From the NCBI RefSeq assembly GCF_004364865.1, contig NZ_SOAU01000001.1, forward strand, positions 558,001 to 622,000: DNA of 64,000 nucleotides, written 5' to 3'. Below are positions 42,959-52,796 of the stretch, in pieces. Origin of the DNA: Ilumatobacter fluminis (GTDB taxonomy: Bacteria; Actinomycetota; Acidimicrobiia; Acidimicrobiales; Ilumatobacteraceae). The translations under genes and the position numbers were made by a program. The notes beneath the pieces were generated by a model that saw only the letters and a program-made list of their open reading frames with translations, did no database searches and had not been told where the DNA came from. Positions within the stretch are counted from its first letter, which is position 1. Each line of letters opens with the position of its first letter.

Positions 42959-44026
42959 TCAGCCGAGTTGTTCCAAGGCGGCGGTGACGACCGAGTGGTA
43001 CCGCGGCAGGCAGGTCTCGAGCCAGGACGGGTCGTCGTCGAGGAACGCGGCCCGGACCTGGTCGCGCACTTCGACCGCGTCGTCGGCGGTCGGGTCGCGG
43101 TGCCCGTGGAGCACGGCATCGGCGCGCAGGCTCTGCAGCACGGTGATCGGATCGACGGTGCCGTACTCGATCGCGATCCCGGTGATCTCGGTGTCGCCGG
43201 CGAACTCGGGGGCCGCTCCGAGCCAGTCACCGCTGAGATCGGCCGAGACGCTGGCGTCGTCGGCCATCGAGATCACGTCACCCCACCACGCTTGTTGCCG
43301 GTCGAACCCGTCGCTGTCCGGGCGTTCGCTCGAGATCAGTTCGCCGTGGCCCCACGGCCCGAGGCCGGTGTGCAGGTCGATGATCGCCGCTCGGGAGCCG
43401 CCGTCGAGTCGATCGTGCATGAACGATCGCAGCCAGTCGTTCGACCAGGTGGGTCCGGTGCCACCGTAGAACACGCCGGTCGGGTGCTCGTACTGGCCGC
43501 CGGACACGATCTGTTGGAGTCGCTCGATACCGAGTGACTCGACCTTGCCCATCAGCTCGAGCAAGGTGCGTTCCTGCGTCTCCGCCGACCAGTCACCGGG
43601 CACGAGGGCGTCGGCCAGATCGGCGTAGTCGTCGTTCGTCGGCGTCGGCTGCGACCAGTCGACGAAGTTGCGGTTGAGATCGACGTTGTCCTCGTTGACC
43701 CGGCGGACCCAGGAGAAGCCGTACGGGTTGAGCGCATGCACGAAGACGATCGCAGCACCGCCGTCGCGATCGGTGTCGTACGTCTCCAGGTGGTGGCGCT
43801 GCAGGGCCGAACCGAGGTAGCCCTCCACGCCGTGCGTGCCGGACACGACGATCACCACGTGCTCGGCGTCGGCGGGTCCGACTTCGGCCACATCGACGAA
43901 GAGTTCCTCGTCCTCGAGCCCGGTCAGCGGATGCGGGAACGATCGGATGCGAGCCTGTGCCGTGGCCGCGGCATCGAGGAAGGCGGCGCGAGCGTCGGCG
44001 TACGAACGGGACAGCGGTGCGATCAC
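42959..44026 (-). CDS. DUF2817 family protein (M14 carboxypeptidase-like)
   Basis: A 355-residue protein. SGTHGVEGYLGSALQ holds the first zinc ligands (His and Glu), and NPYGFSWVRRVNEDNVDLNR and DLHTGLGPWG complete the M14-like site. Start set at GTG 44026, since the reading frame upstream runs through the 69-bp repeat. No signal peptide. Function of the family is unknown. Confidence 0.83.
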   Translation of the reverse strand: MIAPLSRSYADARAAFLDAAATAQARIRSFPHPLTGLEDEELFVDVAEVGPADAEHVVIVVSGTHGVEGYLGSALQRHHLETYDTDRDGGAAIVFVHALNPYGFSWVRRVNEDNVDLNRNFVDWSQPTPTNDDYADLADALVPGDWSAETQERTLLELMGKVESLGIERLQQIVSGGQYEHPTGVFYGGTGPTWSNDWLRSFMHDRLDGGSRAAIIDLHTGLGPWGHGELISSERPDSDGFDRQQAWWGDVISMADDASVSADLSGDWLGAAPEFAGDTEITGIAIEYGTVDPITVLQSLRADAVLHGHRDPTADDAVEVRDQVRAAFLDDDPSWLETCLPRYHSVVTAALEQLG

Positions 44027-44059
44027 CCGAGCGAACCTACTCCCCGCCGCCGCGCCGGA

Positions 44060-44244
44060 TCTCGGTGAACCTGGGTGCGGTTTCCGCAAGCGGAGCCGCC
44101 GAGATCAACTCGTCACCGGTCGGGGAGTTCTCGGTGAACCTGGGTGCGGTTTCCGCAAGCGAGGCCGCCGAGATCAACTCGTCACCGGTCGGGGAGTTCT
44201 CGGCGAATGCGGGTGAGGTTTCCGCAACCGGAGCCGCCGAGATC
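44060..44244. repeat. 69-bp tandem repeat, three copies, TCTCGG/CCGCCGAGA palindrome type
   Basis: Copies begin TCTCGG at 44060, 44129 and 44198; the third ends near 44244. Each has outer arms of TCTCGG and CCGAGA type and an inner hairpin TGCGG-TTT-CCGCA (third copy slightly changed). Arms equal those of the hairpins at 1238 and 1306. The array lies before the DUF2817 gene and 80 bp behind the YceI stop. Confidence 0.85.
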
Positions 44245-44326
44245 GGGCCGGGCGCGGCGGTGCCCCGGCCGGGCCGTCACGATGGACGGTCGGCCGGGGC
44301 ACCCGGGGGGAGGAGAGTGGGTGGCG

Positions 44327-45175
44327 TCAGCGGGTGAAGAACAGCTGGAGCTCGATCGGTCCGTTGTCCTCGGCCGAGACGACGATCGGTGCGCTCGGCA
44401 CCTCGACGTCGTAGTCGGCGAAGACGACGTCGAGCGAGCCCACGACCACGATCGTGTTCTCGACGAGCTGCGCCGTGAGCGGGAACGTCACCGACTGCGT
44501 CACGCCGTTGATCGTGAGATCGCCGGCCGCGTCGAGCGTGACAGGTTCGCCGTCGAAGGCGGCGTCGTCGAGCGTGATCGGTGAGGTCAACACGAACGTG
44601 GCAGTGGGGTTCTCCGACGTGTTGAGGGCGCTCTGCACCCGATTGTCGCGACGGCTGTCGTCGGTGGTGATCGATGTCATGTCGGCCTCGACCGACACCT
44701 CGGTGATCGTCGAGCCGTCGATGACCAGCGTGCCGCTCACCTCGGGCGTGCGTCCGACCGCCGTCGTCGAACCGATGCTCGACAGTTCTTCCTGGACCCG
44801 GAACCCGACGAAGGTGCCGGTCGAGTCGGCGAAGCTGAACTCACCGATCGAGGTGTCGACGCTCCACGTGCCGCTCAGGTCGCCATCGGCCGCAGGGGCG
44901 TCGGTCGAGTCGGCGCCGGTCGTGGCGGTCGTGCCGTCGGTCGACGGTGCGTCGGTCGCCGCCGTGGTGTCGTCGGTGGTGCTGTCGCTCGTGGTGTCGT
45001 CGGTGGTCTCGGCGCCGGCGGCCACCTGGGCGGCGGCGCTGTCGATCGCCACCTCGTCGGGGGCGTCGTCTTGCAGGAACCACACGGCGAAGGCGATGAA
45101 GGCGACCACGCCGAGTGCGACGAGTCCACCGCCGATCAGCAGCAGGCGTTTGCGGTTGTTGGAGGCTTCGGTCAT
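44327..45175 (-). CDS. membrane-anchored YceI-like domain protein
   Basis: A 282-residue protein. A membrane segment at about 11-33 and a Thr/Asp/Ala linker (about 45-98) lead to a YceI-type lipocalin domain (about 100-282; GTWSVDTSIGEFSF, NPTATFVLTSPI, LTINGVTQSVTFPL). YceI barrels bind isoprenoid-like lipids outside the cytoplasm. The linker is threonine-rich, as in cell-surface actinobacterial proteins. Diverges from the CblS-like gene. Confidence 0.85.
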   Translation of the reverse strand: MTEASNNRKRLLLIGGGLVALGVVAFIAFAVWFLQDDAPDEVAIDSAAAQVAAGAETTDDTTSDSTTDDTTAATDAPSTDGTTATTGADSTDAPAADGDLSGTWSVDTSIGEFSFADSTGTFVGFRVQEELSSIGSTTAVGRTPEVSGTLVIDGSTITEVSVEADMTSITTDDSRRDNRVQSALNTSENPTATFVLTSPITLDDAAFDGEPVTLDAAGDLTINGVTQSVTFPLTAQLVENTIVVVGSLDVVFADYDVEVPSAPIVVSAEDNGPIELQLFFTR

Positions 45176-45331
45176 CGGGTGTCTCCCTCGGGTCGTGCCC
45201 GTCGTTCGGGGCGAAGTGGGTGGTGGATGGGACGAACAGCAGATTCGCACGCCTTCCACCGATTCTTCCGTGTGCCCGCTGTGAGTTTCCTGTGAGTCGA
45301 TGCAACCGGTTCGGCGGCCACACTGTTCCCG

Positions 45332-46126
45332 ATGTCCCGACTCGCTCACCGTCTCGCCACCGCCGATCCGTGGTCGGTCGTCACCGAACGCGATGTCTCG
45401 TACCTGTCGCTCGGCGGGGAGCGGGTGCTCGTCGTCGCCTGCGACTCCCAGGGCGGGCTGGGGCCGAAGCCGCACGACACCATTGCGGTCGACCCGGGTG
45501 TGTTGGGGCAGTTCGCGCTGCGAGTCCCGCTGCTCGAGGTCGTCGCGACCGGAGCGACGCCTCGTCTCGTCGTCGACGCACTCGCCGTCGAACGCAATCC
45601 GACCGGCGATCTGATCCTCGAAGGTGTCCGTGCCGAAGCGGTTGCCGGCGGGCTCGATCCGGCCAGCATCACCGGCAGCACCGAGGAGAACGTGCCGACC
45701 GTCTCCACCGGCGTCGGCGTGACGGTTATCGGCGACGTCGCGCTGAGTGCACTCCGGGTCGGGGTGGCGCGGCCGCCGTTCGAGGTGGTGTTGTTCGGTC
45801 GGCCGATGAGTGCACCGGCCGACATCTTCGGACCCGACCACCCGGACATCCTCACCGTGCCGACGTTGGCCGCCGTATTGGCGTTCGACGGCGTCGTCGA
45901 AGCGCTGCCGATCGGGTCGAGCGGCGTGGCCAGCGAGTTCGCGGCGATGGCCCGCACCGCCGCCGGCACCCCCGAGATGAACGACCACTGGCCGTGCGAC
46001 CGGGACCAGAGTGGCGGCCCGTCGACCGCTGCACTGCTCGCCGTGACGCCGCATCGTCTCGCCGAGGTCCTGCACCGCCTGACCGACACGGGTCGGCCTG
46101 CCTGGCACCTCGGTCGCGTCGTCTGA
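45332..46126 (+). CDS. AIR synthase/PurM-like protein, CblS (alpha-ribazole kinase)-like
   Basis: A 264-residue protein. ACDSQGGLGPKPHDTI, RVPLLEVVATGATPRLVV and TGSTEENVPTVSTGVGVTV fit the PurM-like fold and, within it, CblS-type proteins by my memory of their GSTEEN motif. CblS phosphorylates alpha-ribazole in cobamide salvage. No other cobamide gene is in the window, so the substrate assignment is tentative; the ATP-binding PurM fold is firmer. Confidence 0.6.
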   Translation: MSRLAHRLATADPWSVVTERDVSYLSLGGERVLVVACDSQGGLGPKPHDTIAVDPGVLGQFALRVPLLEVVATGATPRLVVDALAVERNPTGDLILEGVRAEAVAGGLDPASITGSTEENVPTVSTGVGVTVIGDVALSALRVGVARPPFEVVLFGRPMSAPADIFGPDHPDILTVPTLAAVLAFDGVVEALPIGSSGVASEFAAMARTAAGTPEMNDHWPCDRDQSGGPSTAALLAVTPHRLAEVLHRLTDTGRPAWHLGRVV

Positions 46127-46235
46127 CGTCCTGCTCGCATCGATCGATCTGACGATCGCCGATCCGGCCGACGTGCCGTTCGGCGCCTACGCTCCGGCCA
46201 GCGCGGTCGAGTGGGTCGCCGCAGGAAAGGACGAC

Positions 46236-47879
<1,644 letters not shown>

Positions 47880-47893
47880 CCGTCCGACCCATT

Positions 47894-47957
47894 CGGGTCG
47901 GGTGTCGGACGGAACGGCGAGGCGCAGCCGAGGCGTTTCGGGAGATCACCCGACCCG
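47894..47957. repeat. nested palindromic repeat D
   Basis: Perfect 11-bp outer arms CGGGTCGGGTG and CACCCGACCCG, sharing the left arm with element A. The inner part pairs only partly. It lies 14 bp behind the carboxylesterase stop. Confidence 0.75.
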
Positions 47958-47979
47958 GCCGCGAACCCGCGTCCTCGGC

Positions 47980-48034
47980 GTCGAGTGATCTTTCGGAAAC
48001 GTCGACTCCGTCGCCGTTCCCTGCGACACTCGAC
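47980..48034. repeat. nested palindromic repeat E, left copy flanking the molybdenum hydroxylase gene
   Basis: Outer arms GTCGAGTG and CACTCGAC, inner CGAC-TCC-GTCG. A 28-bp core starting GGAAACGTCGACTCC is the same in element F at the other side of the following gene, same orientation. Confidence 0.78.
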
Positions 48035-48087
48035 CCGAAGCTGCGACACCCGACCCGGGTTGGTCGGAGGGTTACGGTGGCGTCACC

Positions 48088-50358
48088 ATGAGCATGCTCG
48101 GCACCAGCGTCGTCCGCAAAGAAGATCCCCAACTGTTGACCGAGGGCGGGAGCTACGTCGACGACCTCCCGATGGAGGGCGCCCTCCACGTGGCGTTCGT
48201 GCGGTCGCAGCTCGCCCACGGGGTGATCGAGTCGATCGACATCGACGAAGCCGTCGGCATGCCCGGCGTCGTCGCCGTCCTCACCGCGGCCGACCTCGAG
48301 CTGACCCCGCAGCCGCCCGGCATGCCGATGTTCAACGCCGAGATGAAACGCACACACCTGGCGTCCGATCGCGTCCGCTTCGTCGGTGAACCCGTCGCGG
48401 TGGTGCTCGCCGAGTCACATACCCAGGCCGTCGACGCGGCCGAGATGGTCTGGGTCGACGTCGACCCGCTGCCCGCCGTCGTCTCGGTCCACGACTCGCT
48501 CACCGACGAGACGCTGCTGTTCCCCGATGCCGGGACCAACACCGTGTTCGGCATGCCGCCGTCCGGCGATGACGTGTTCGCCGACTGCGAGGTCACGGTC
48601 GAGCTGTCGTTCCGTAACCACCGGCTCGCCCCGTGCCCGCTCGAGACCCGGGCGACGATCGCTCGGTGGGAGACGATCGACGGGCAGGAGCACCTGACCC
48701 AGTGGTCCGAGAACCAGGGAGCCCACGGCACCCGCGACGGCCTCGCCGCCGCACTCGGTGTCGACACGGCACAGGTACGTGTGATCACCCCCGACGTCGG
48801 CGGTGGCTTCGGCGCCAAGAACGGCATCTATCCCGAAGACATCGTGGTGGCCATGGCGGCCCGCCGTCTCGGTCGACCGGTGCGCTGGGTCGAGACCCGA
48901 ACCGAGTCGATGCTCGGACTCGTGCACGGACGCGGCCAGGAGATCACCGCCACGATCGGCGGCACCCGCGATGGCCGGGTGCTCGGCTTCCGCTCGCACG
49001 TGATCCAGGACGGCGGTGCGTATCCGATGGTCGGCAGCGTGCTGCCGATCTTCGCGAAGAACCTGGCCACCGGTCCGTACGACATCGGCAAGGTCGACGT
49101 CTCGACCGCCTCGGTGGTCACGAACACGGTGCCGGTCGGCGCCTACCGCGGCGCCGGTCGCCCCGAGGCCGCACAGATCGTCGACCGGATGGTCGACGCG
49201 TTCGCCCGCGAGATCGGCAAGGACCCGGCCGAGGTCCGCCGCATGAACTACGTCCAGCCCGATCAGTTCCCGTACACGAACGCGTCGGGCACCACCCTCG
49301 ACTCCGGCAACTACGAAGGCGCCCTCGACGAAGTGCTCGCCCAGGTCGACTACGACGACCTGCGCGCCGAGCAGGCCCGCCGGCGCGACGACCCGAACGC
49401 CAAGCTGCTCGGGCTCGGTTTCTCGTCGTACATCGAGATCACGAACCCGGTGACGACCCCCGACTTCGGGTCGATCGAGGTGCGCCCCGACGGTTCCGCG
49501 CTCCTCCTCACGGGCGTGTCGCCGCACGGTCAGGGGCACTACACGGTGTTCGCCCAGATCGCCGCCGATCTGACCGGCATCCCGTTCGAGCAGATCGAGG
49601 TGCGCCACGGCGACACCGACCTCGTCGCCCGCGGCAACGGCACCGGTGGCTCCCGTTCGCTCCAGATCGGCGGATCGGCGATCAAGCTCGCCACCGAGTC
49701 GCTGATCGACCGGGCGCGTGAACTCGCCGCCGACCTGCTCGAGGCCGCGGTCGACGACGTCGTGCTCGATCCTGCGACCGGCAACTTCTCGGTCGCCGGC
49801 ACCCCGGCGGTCGCCCGCTCGTGGGCCGACGTCGCCGAGGCTGCGGTGTCGGGCGGGGGCGAGGCGTTCCTCGCCGAGGCCGATTTCCAGCCGGAGGGTT
49901 CGGCGTTCCCGTTCGGTTCGCACCTCGCGATCGTCGAGGTCGACCGCGACACCGGCGAGGTCGACCTGGTGCGTCTCGTCACGTGCGACGACTGCGGTGT
50001 GATGGTCAATCCGATGCTCGTCGCCGGTCAGGTGCACGGCGGTGTGGCGTCGGGTGCCGCGCAGGCGTTGATGGAGGAGTTCGTCTACGACGAGGACGGC
50101 AACCCGAAGACCGCCACCTTCATGGACTACGCCCTCGTGTCCGCGGCGGAGTTGCCGAGCTTCGAGCGGCGCCCGCACGAGACCCCGTCGCCGCTCAACC
50201 CGCTCGGCGCGAAGGGGATCGGTGAGTCGGGCACGATCGGCGCCACCCCGGCGGTCCAGAACGCGGTGATCGACGCCGTTGCCCACCTCGGCATCCGCCA
50301 CGTCGACATCCCCGCCACGGCCGAGCGAGTCTGGCGAGCCATCACCGCCGCACGCTGA
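48088..50358 (+). CDS. xanthine dehydrogenase-family molybdopterin subunit, orphan (form II CoxL-like)
   Basis: A 756-residue large subunit of a molybdenum hydroxylase. Moco-binding segments include DVGGGFGAKNG and GTGGSRSLQIGGSAIK; the active-site loop reads AYRGAGR (352-358), as in form II enzymes, not the CO-dehydrogenase Cys loop; catalytic Glu 713 lies in GIGESGT. Such enzymes need a 2Fe-2S and an FAD subunit, but neither gene is adjacent on either side. Either partners are elsewhere or this is a stand-alone form. ATG 48088 chosen; ATG 48094 possible. Flanked by repeats E and F. Confidence 0.88.
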   Translation: MSMLGTSVVRKEDPQLLTEGGSYVDDLPMEGALHVAFVRSQLAHGVIESIDIDEAVGMPGVVAVLTAADLELTPQPPGMPMFNAEMKRTHLASDRVRFVGEPVAVVLAESHTQAVDAAEMVWVDVDPLPAVVSVHDSLTDETLLFPDAGTNTVFGMPPSGDDVFADCEVTVELSFRNHRLAPCPLETRATIARWETIDGQEHLTQWSENQGAHGTRDGLAAALGVDTAQVRVITPDVGGGFGAKNGIYPEDIVVAMAARRLGRPVRWVETRTESMLGLVHGRGQEITATIGGTRDGRVLGFRSHVIQDGGAYPMVGSVLPIFAKNLATGPYDIGKVDVSTASVVTNTVPVGAYRGAGRPEAAQIVDRMVDAFAREIGKDPAEVRRMNYVQPDQFPYTNASGTTLDSGNYEGALDEVLAQVDYDDLRAEQARRRDDPNAKLLGLGFSSYIEITNPVTTPDFGSIEVRPDGSALLLTGVSPHGQGHYTVFAQIAADLTGIPFEQIEVRHGDTDLVARGNGTGGSRSLQIGGSAIKLATESLIDRARELAADLLEAAVDDVVLDPATGNFSVAGTPAVARSWADVAEAAVSGGGEAFLAEADFQPEGSAFPFGSHLAIVEVDRDTGEVDLVRLVTCDDCGVMVNPMLVAGQVHGGVASGAAQALMEEFVYDEDGNPKTATFMDYALVSAAELPSFERRPHETPSPLNPLGAKGIGESGTIGATPAVQNAVIDAVAHLGIRHVDIPATAERVWRAITAAR

Positions 50359-50393
50359 CGACACCGGCGACCACGCGCGCCGTCGTCCCCGGA

Positions 50394-50447
50394 GTCGGGT
50401 GATCTCCGGAAACGTCGACTCCGTCGCCGTTCCCTACGACACCCGAC
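50394..50447. repeat. nested palindromic repeat F, right copy flanking the molybdenum hydroxylase gene
   Basis: Outer arms GTCGGGTG and CACCCGAC. Same core as element E with one base gap and few changes. Its right arm overlaps the last codons of the convergent alpha/beta hydrolase gene, including its stop codon region (50434-50436). Confidence 0.78.
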
Positions 50448-51288
50448 CCGGTTCTCGCGAGAGGTGGGTGAGGAGGGCTTCGTCGAAGCGGGTGGGTTGT
50501 TCGATGTTGGGGGAGTGGCCCGCGCCTTCGATCTCGACGAACGTCGCGTGGGGGATGGCGTCGCGGAGCGCCTCGGCGCCCTCGCGCAACCGAGCGATCT
50601 CGAACTCGCCCACCATGATCGTGGTCGGCAGCTCGACCGTCCGCACCGCCGGCCGGAGATCGTCGTGTTCGTTCAGGTGCGCACCGAACGCCACGAACGC
50701 GGCCGGGTCCATCGACGAGACCGATCGTTCGAGCCCCGCCAACCCTTCCTTGCGGTCTACCGTCGTCCGGTCGGGCGCGGAACCCGTCTTCACGTGGCGA
50801 AGGACGGGCGACGTCCACCGGATCAGGCGGGCGACGCCGAGCCGATAGCCGAGGAAGCGACGGACGCGGTCGGCGCGAATCGAATCGCCTCGACCGGGCA
50901 GTGGGGAACAGTCGACGAAGACCACCGATCGCAGACGTTCCGGGTCGCGGGTGGCGATCAGCTCCGCCACCAGCCCGCCCATCGAGTGCCCGACGAGGTG
51001 GACGGTCTCGTCGATCAACCCGTCGATCACCGCCAAGGCGTCTCGGTACAGGTGCTCGAACGTGTAGCTCGCCTCGTCGCCCGTGTTGGTGGAGCGGCCG
51101 TGGCCGCGATGGTCGGGCCGGACGACACGGAAGCCTGCATCGACCAGCGCCTCCACGTTGGCGTTCCACTGTTCGCCGCTGCCGAGGAACCCGTGGAGGA
51201 GCACGACGGGCTCACCGTCGGACGGGCCGTCGATGGCGACGTGGATCTCGACGCCCGGTTCGACCGTGACCCCGAATCGCTCCGTCAC
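50434..51288 (-). CDS. alpha/beta hydrolase
   Basis: A 284-residue hydrolase from GTG 51288 (GTGA overlap with the sulfatase). Oxyanion HGF in LLHGFLGSGEQW, nucleophile Ser in VGHSMGGLV and catalytic His in EGAGHSPNIEQP. Last gene of the leftward TetR-peptidase-rhamnosidase-sulfatase operon, so it may cleave an ester released by the earlier steps. The final residues and stop lie in repeat F. Confidence 0.88.
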   Translation of the reverse strand: MTERFGVTVEPGVEIHVAIDGPSDGEPVVLLHGFLGSGEQWNANVEALVDAGFRVVRPDHRGHGRSTNTGDEASYTFEHLYRDALAVIDGLIDETVHLVGHSMGGLVAELIATRDPERLRSVVFVDCSPLPGRGDSIRADRVRRFLGYRLGVARLIRWTSPVLRHVKTGSAPDRTTVDRKEGLAGLERSVSSMDPAAFVAFGAHLNEHDDLRPAVRTVELPTTIMVGEFEIARLREGAEALRDAIPHATFVEIEGAGHSPNIEQPTRFDEALLTHLSREPGRVS

Positions 51289-52796
51289 GACGAGGCCTTC
51301 GCTGCGATCCAGGCGAGCATGTCGCGCTGACCTTTCGCCTGGGCCTCGGTCATGATCCCGGCCTCCTCGAGTGTTGCTCGCCCTTGCCGGCCGACGACGA
51401 GTTCGCCAACGGCGACGTAGCCCTCTTCTCGACCGTCGAGCGCCGTCACGAGCTCGCCCCGGAGGCGCTCGAGTACCGGGCCACCGTCGGGAGCGAGATC
51501 GTTGCACTCGGTCGGATCGGTCGCGAGGTCGAACAGCTGCTCTCGGCCCGAGCGGGGGAACCACACGTACTTGTAGCGACCGTCGGTCACCCACTGGTTG
51601 TCGTCGTCCACCTCCGAGCTGAACGCCCAGTTGAAGTGCTCGCCGTGGAGGACGTCGCGCACCGACGAGGCGTCGCCCGCGGTGAGCGGCAGCATGCTGT
51701 GACCGTCGGCGGCGTCGGGTGGCTCGACGCCCGCCACGTCGCACAGGGTCGGGAGCACGTCCATCAGTTCGACGACGGCAGACGATCGGCGCACCTCGTG
51801 CGGGCGGCCGGGAAGTCGCATCATCATGGGCACCCGAGCCGACGCCTCGTACGGGAGATTCTTGGCGACGCGCCAGTGGTCGTAGAGCATCTCGCCGTGA
51901 TCGCCGACGAGCACGAATGCCGTCGTCTGCAAGAGGTTGTGCTCGGTGAGCGCCTGGACAAGCCGGTTGAGTTCGTGGTCGATGGCGGTCAACTGGGCGT
52001 AGTAGCCGCGCCGAGCCCGGTCGATCGCGGTCGGGCTCGTCGGGACCGGGCTGTCGAGGAAGTAGCCCGGCCGTGGCGGGGCATCCCGGTCGTTCCAGTC
52101 GGCTTGGACGAGCGGCGGCACCGTGACGTCGCGGTAGCGGTCGAGTGCCCACTGGGGTGGATCGATCGGTGGGTGGGGCCGGTGGAAGGACACCTTCAGG
52201 AAGAACGGCATCGTCGGGTCGCGTCGACGGAGGAAGTCGACGGACCGGCTGACCGCCCACGCGTTCGGATGGAGTCGGTCGTCCATCGGCCATGGGCGGA
52301 CGTCGTATCCGTTGCACCCGAGTGCGGCGTCGACGATGTCGGCCTCGGCGTGCGACCGGAGGCGGAGCCAGGTGCGGTAGTCGTCGACCTGGTCGAAGTT
52401 GTCGAGCTTGCGTCGCTCGTCGATGGTGTAGCCGTCGTGGAGGTCGACGTCGTGGAAACCCATCCGGCGGCGCGCCGGCCAGACGTGCATCTTGCCGACG
52501 GCGTGGCAGAGGTAGCCGGCGTCGGCGAGCACCGAGGCGAGCGTGAACGGATAGTCCCACGACACCTCGGGGTGGTAGCCGACGCGCCCGTGCCGTCGAT
52601 GGTTCAGCCCGGTGAGGAGCGAGGCGCGAGCGGCGATGCAACTCGGCACGGCGGCGTACGCACGGTCGAACACGGTGCCTTGTTCGAACAGCATGTCGAT
52701 GTTGGGCGTTTCGACGACCGGGTGGCCCTCGATGCCGAACGAGTCGGCTCGCCACTGGTCGACCATCAGCATGACGATGTTGGTGTCGCGGCTCAT
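51285..52796 (-). CDS. type I sulfatase
   Basis: A 503-residue arylsulfatase-like enzyme. N-terminal IVMLMVDQWRAD supplies metal ligands; the formylglycine site is Cys 53 in PSCIAARASLLTG (C-x-A-x-R variant); later GKMHVW and VLVGDHGEMLYDH fit the alkaline-phosphatase fold. The Cys needs a formylglycine-generating enzyme, not in the window. No signal peptide, so it acts in the cytoplasm. ATGA overlap with the rhamnosidase. Confidence 0.9.
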   Translation of the reverse strand: MSRDTNIVMLMVDQWRADSFGIEGHPVVETPNIDMLFEQGTVFDRAYAAVPSCIAARASLLTGLNHRRHGRVGYHPEVSWDYPFTLASVLADAGYLCHAVGKMHVWPARRRMGFHDVDLHDGYTIDERRKLDNFDQVDDYRTWLRLRSHAEADIVDAALGCNGYDVRPWPMDDRLHPNAWAVSRSVDFLRRRDPTMPFFLKVSFHRPHPPIDPPQWALDRYRDVTVPPLVQADWNDRDAPPRPGYFLDSPVPTSPTAIDRARRGYYAQLTAIDHELNRLVQALTEHNLLQTTAFVLVGDHGEMLYDHWRVAKNLPYEASARVPMMMRLPGRPHEVRRSSAVVELMDVLPTLCDVAGVEPPDAADGHSMLPLTAGDASSVRDVLHGEHFNWAFSSEVDDDNQWVTDGRYKYVWFPRSGREQLFDLATDPTECNDLAPDGGPVLERLRGELVTALDGREEGYVAVGELVVGRQGRATLEEAGIMTEAQAKGQRDMLAWIAAKASS

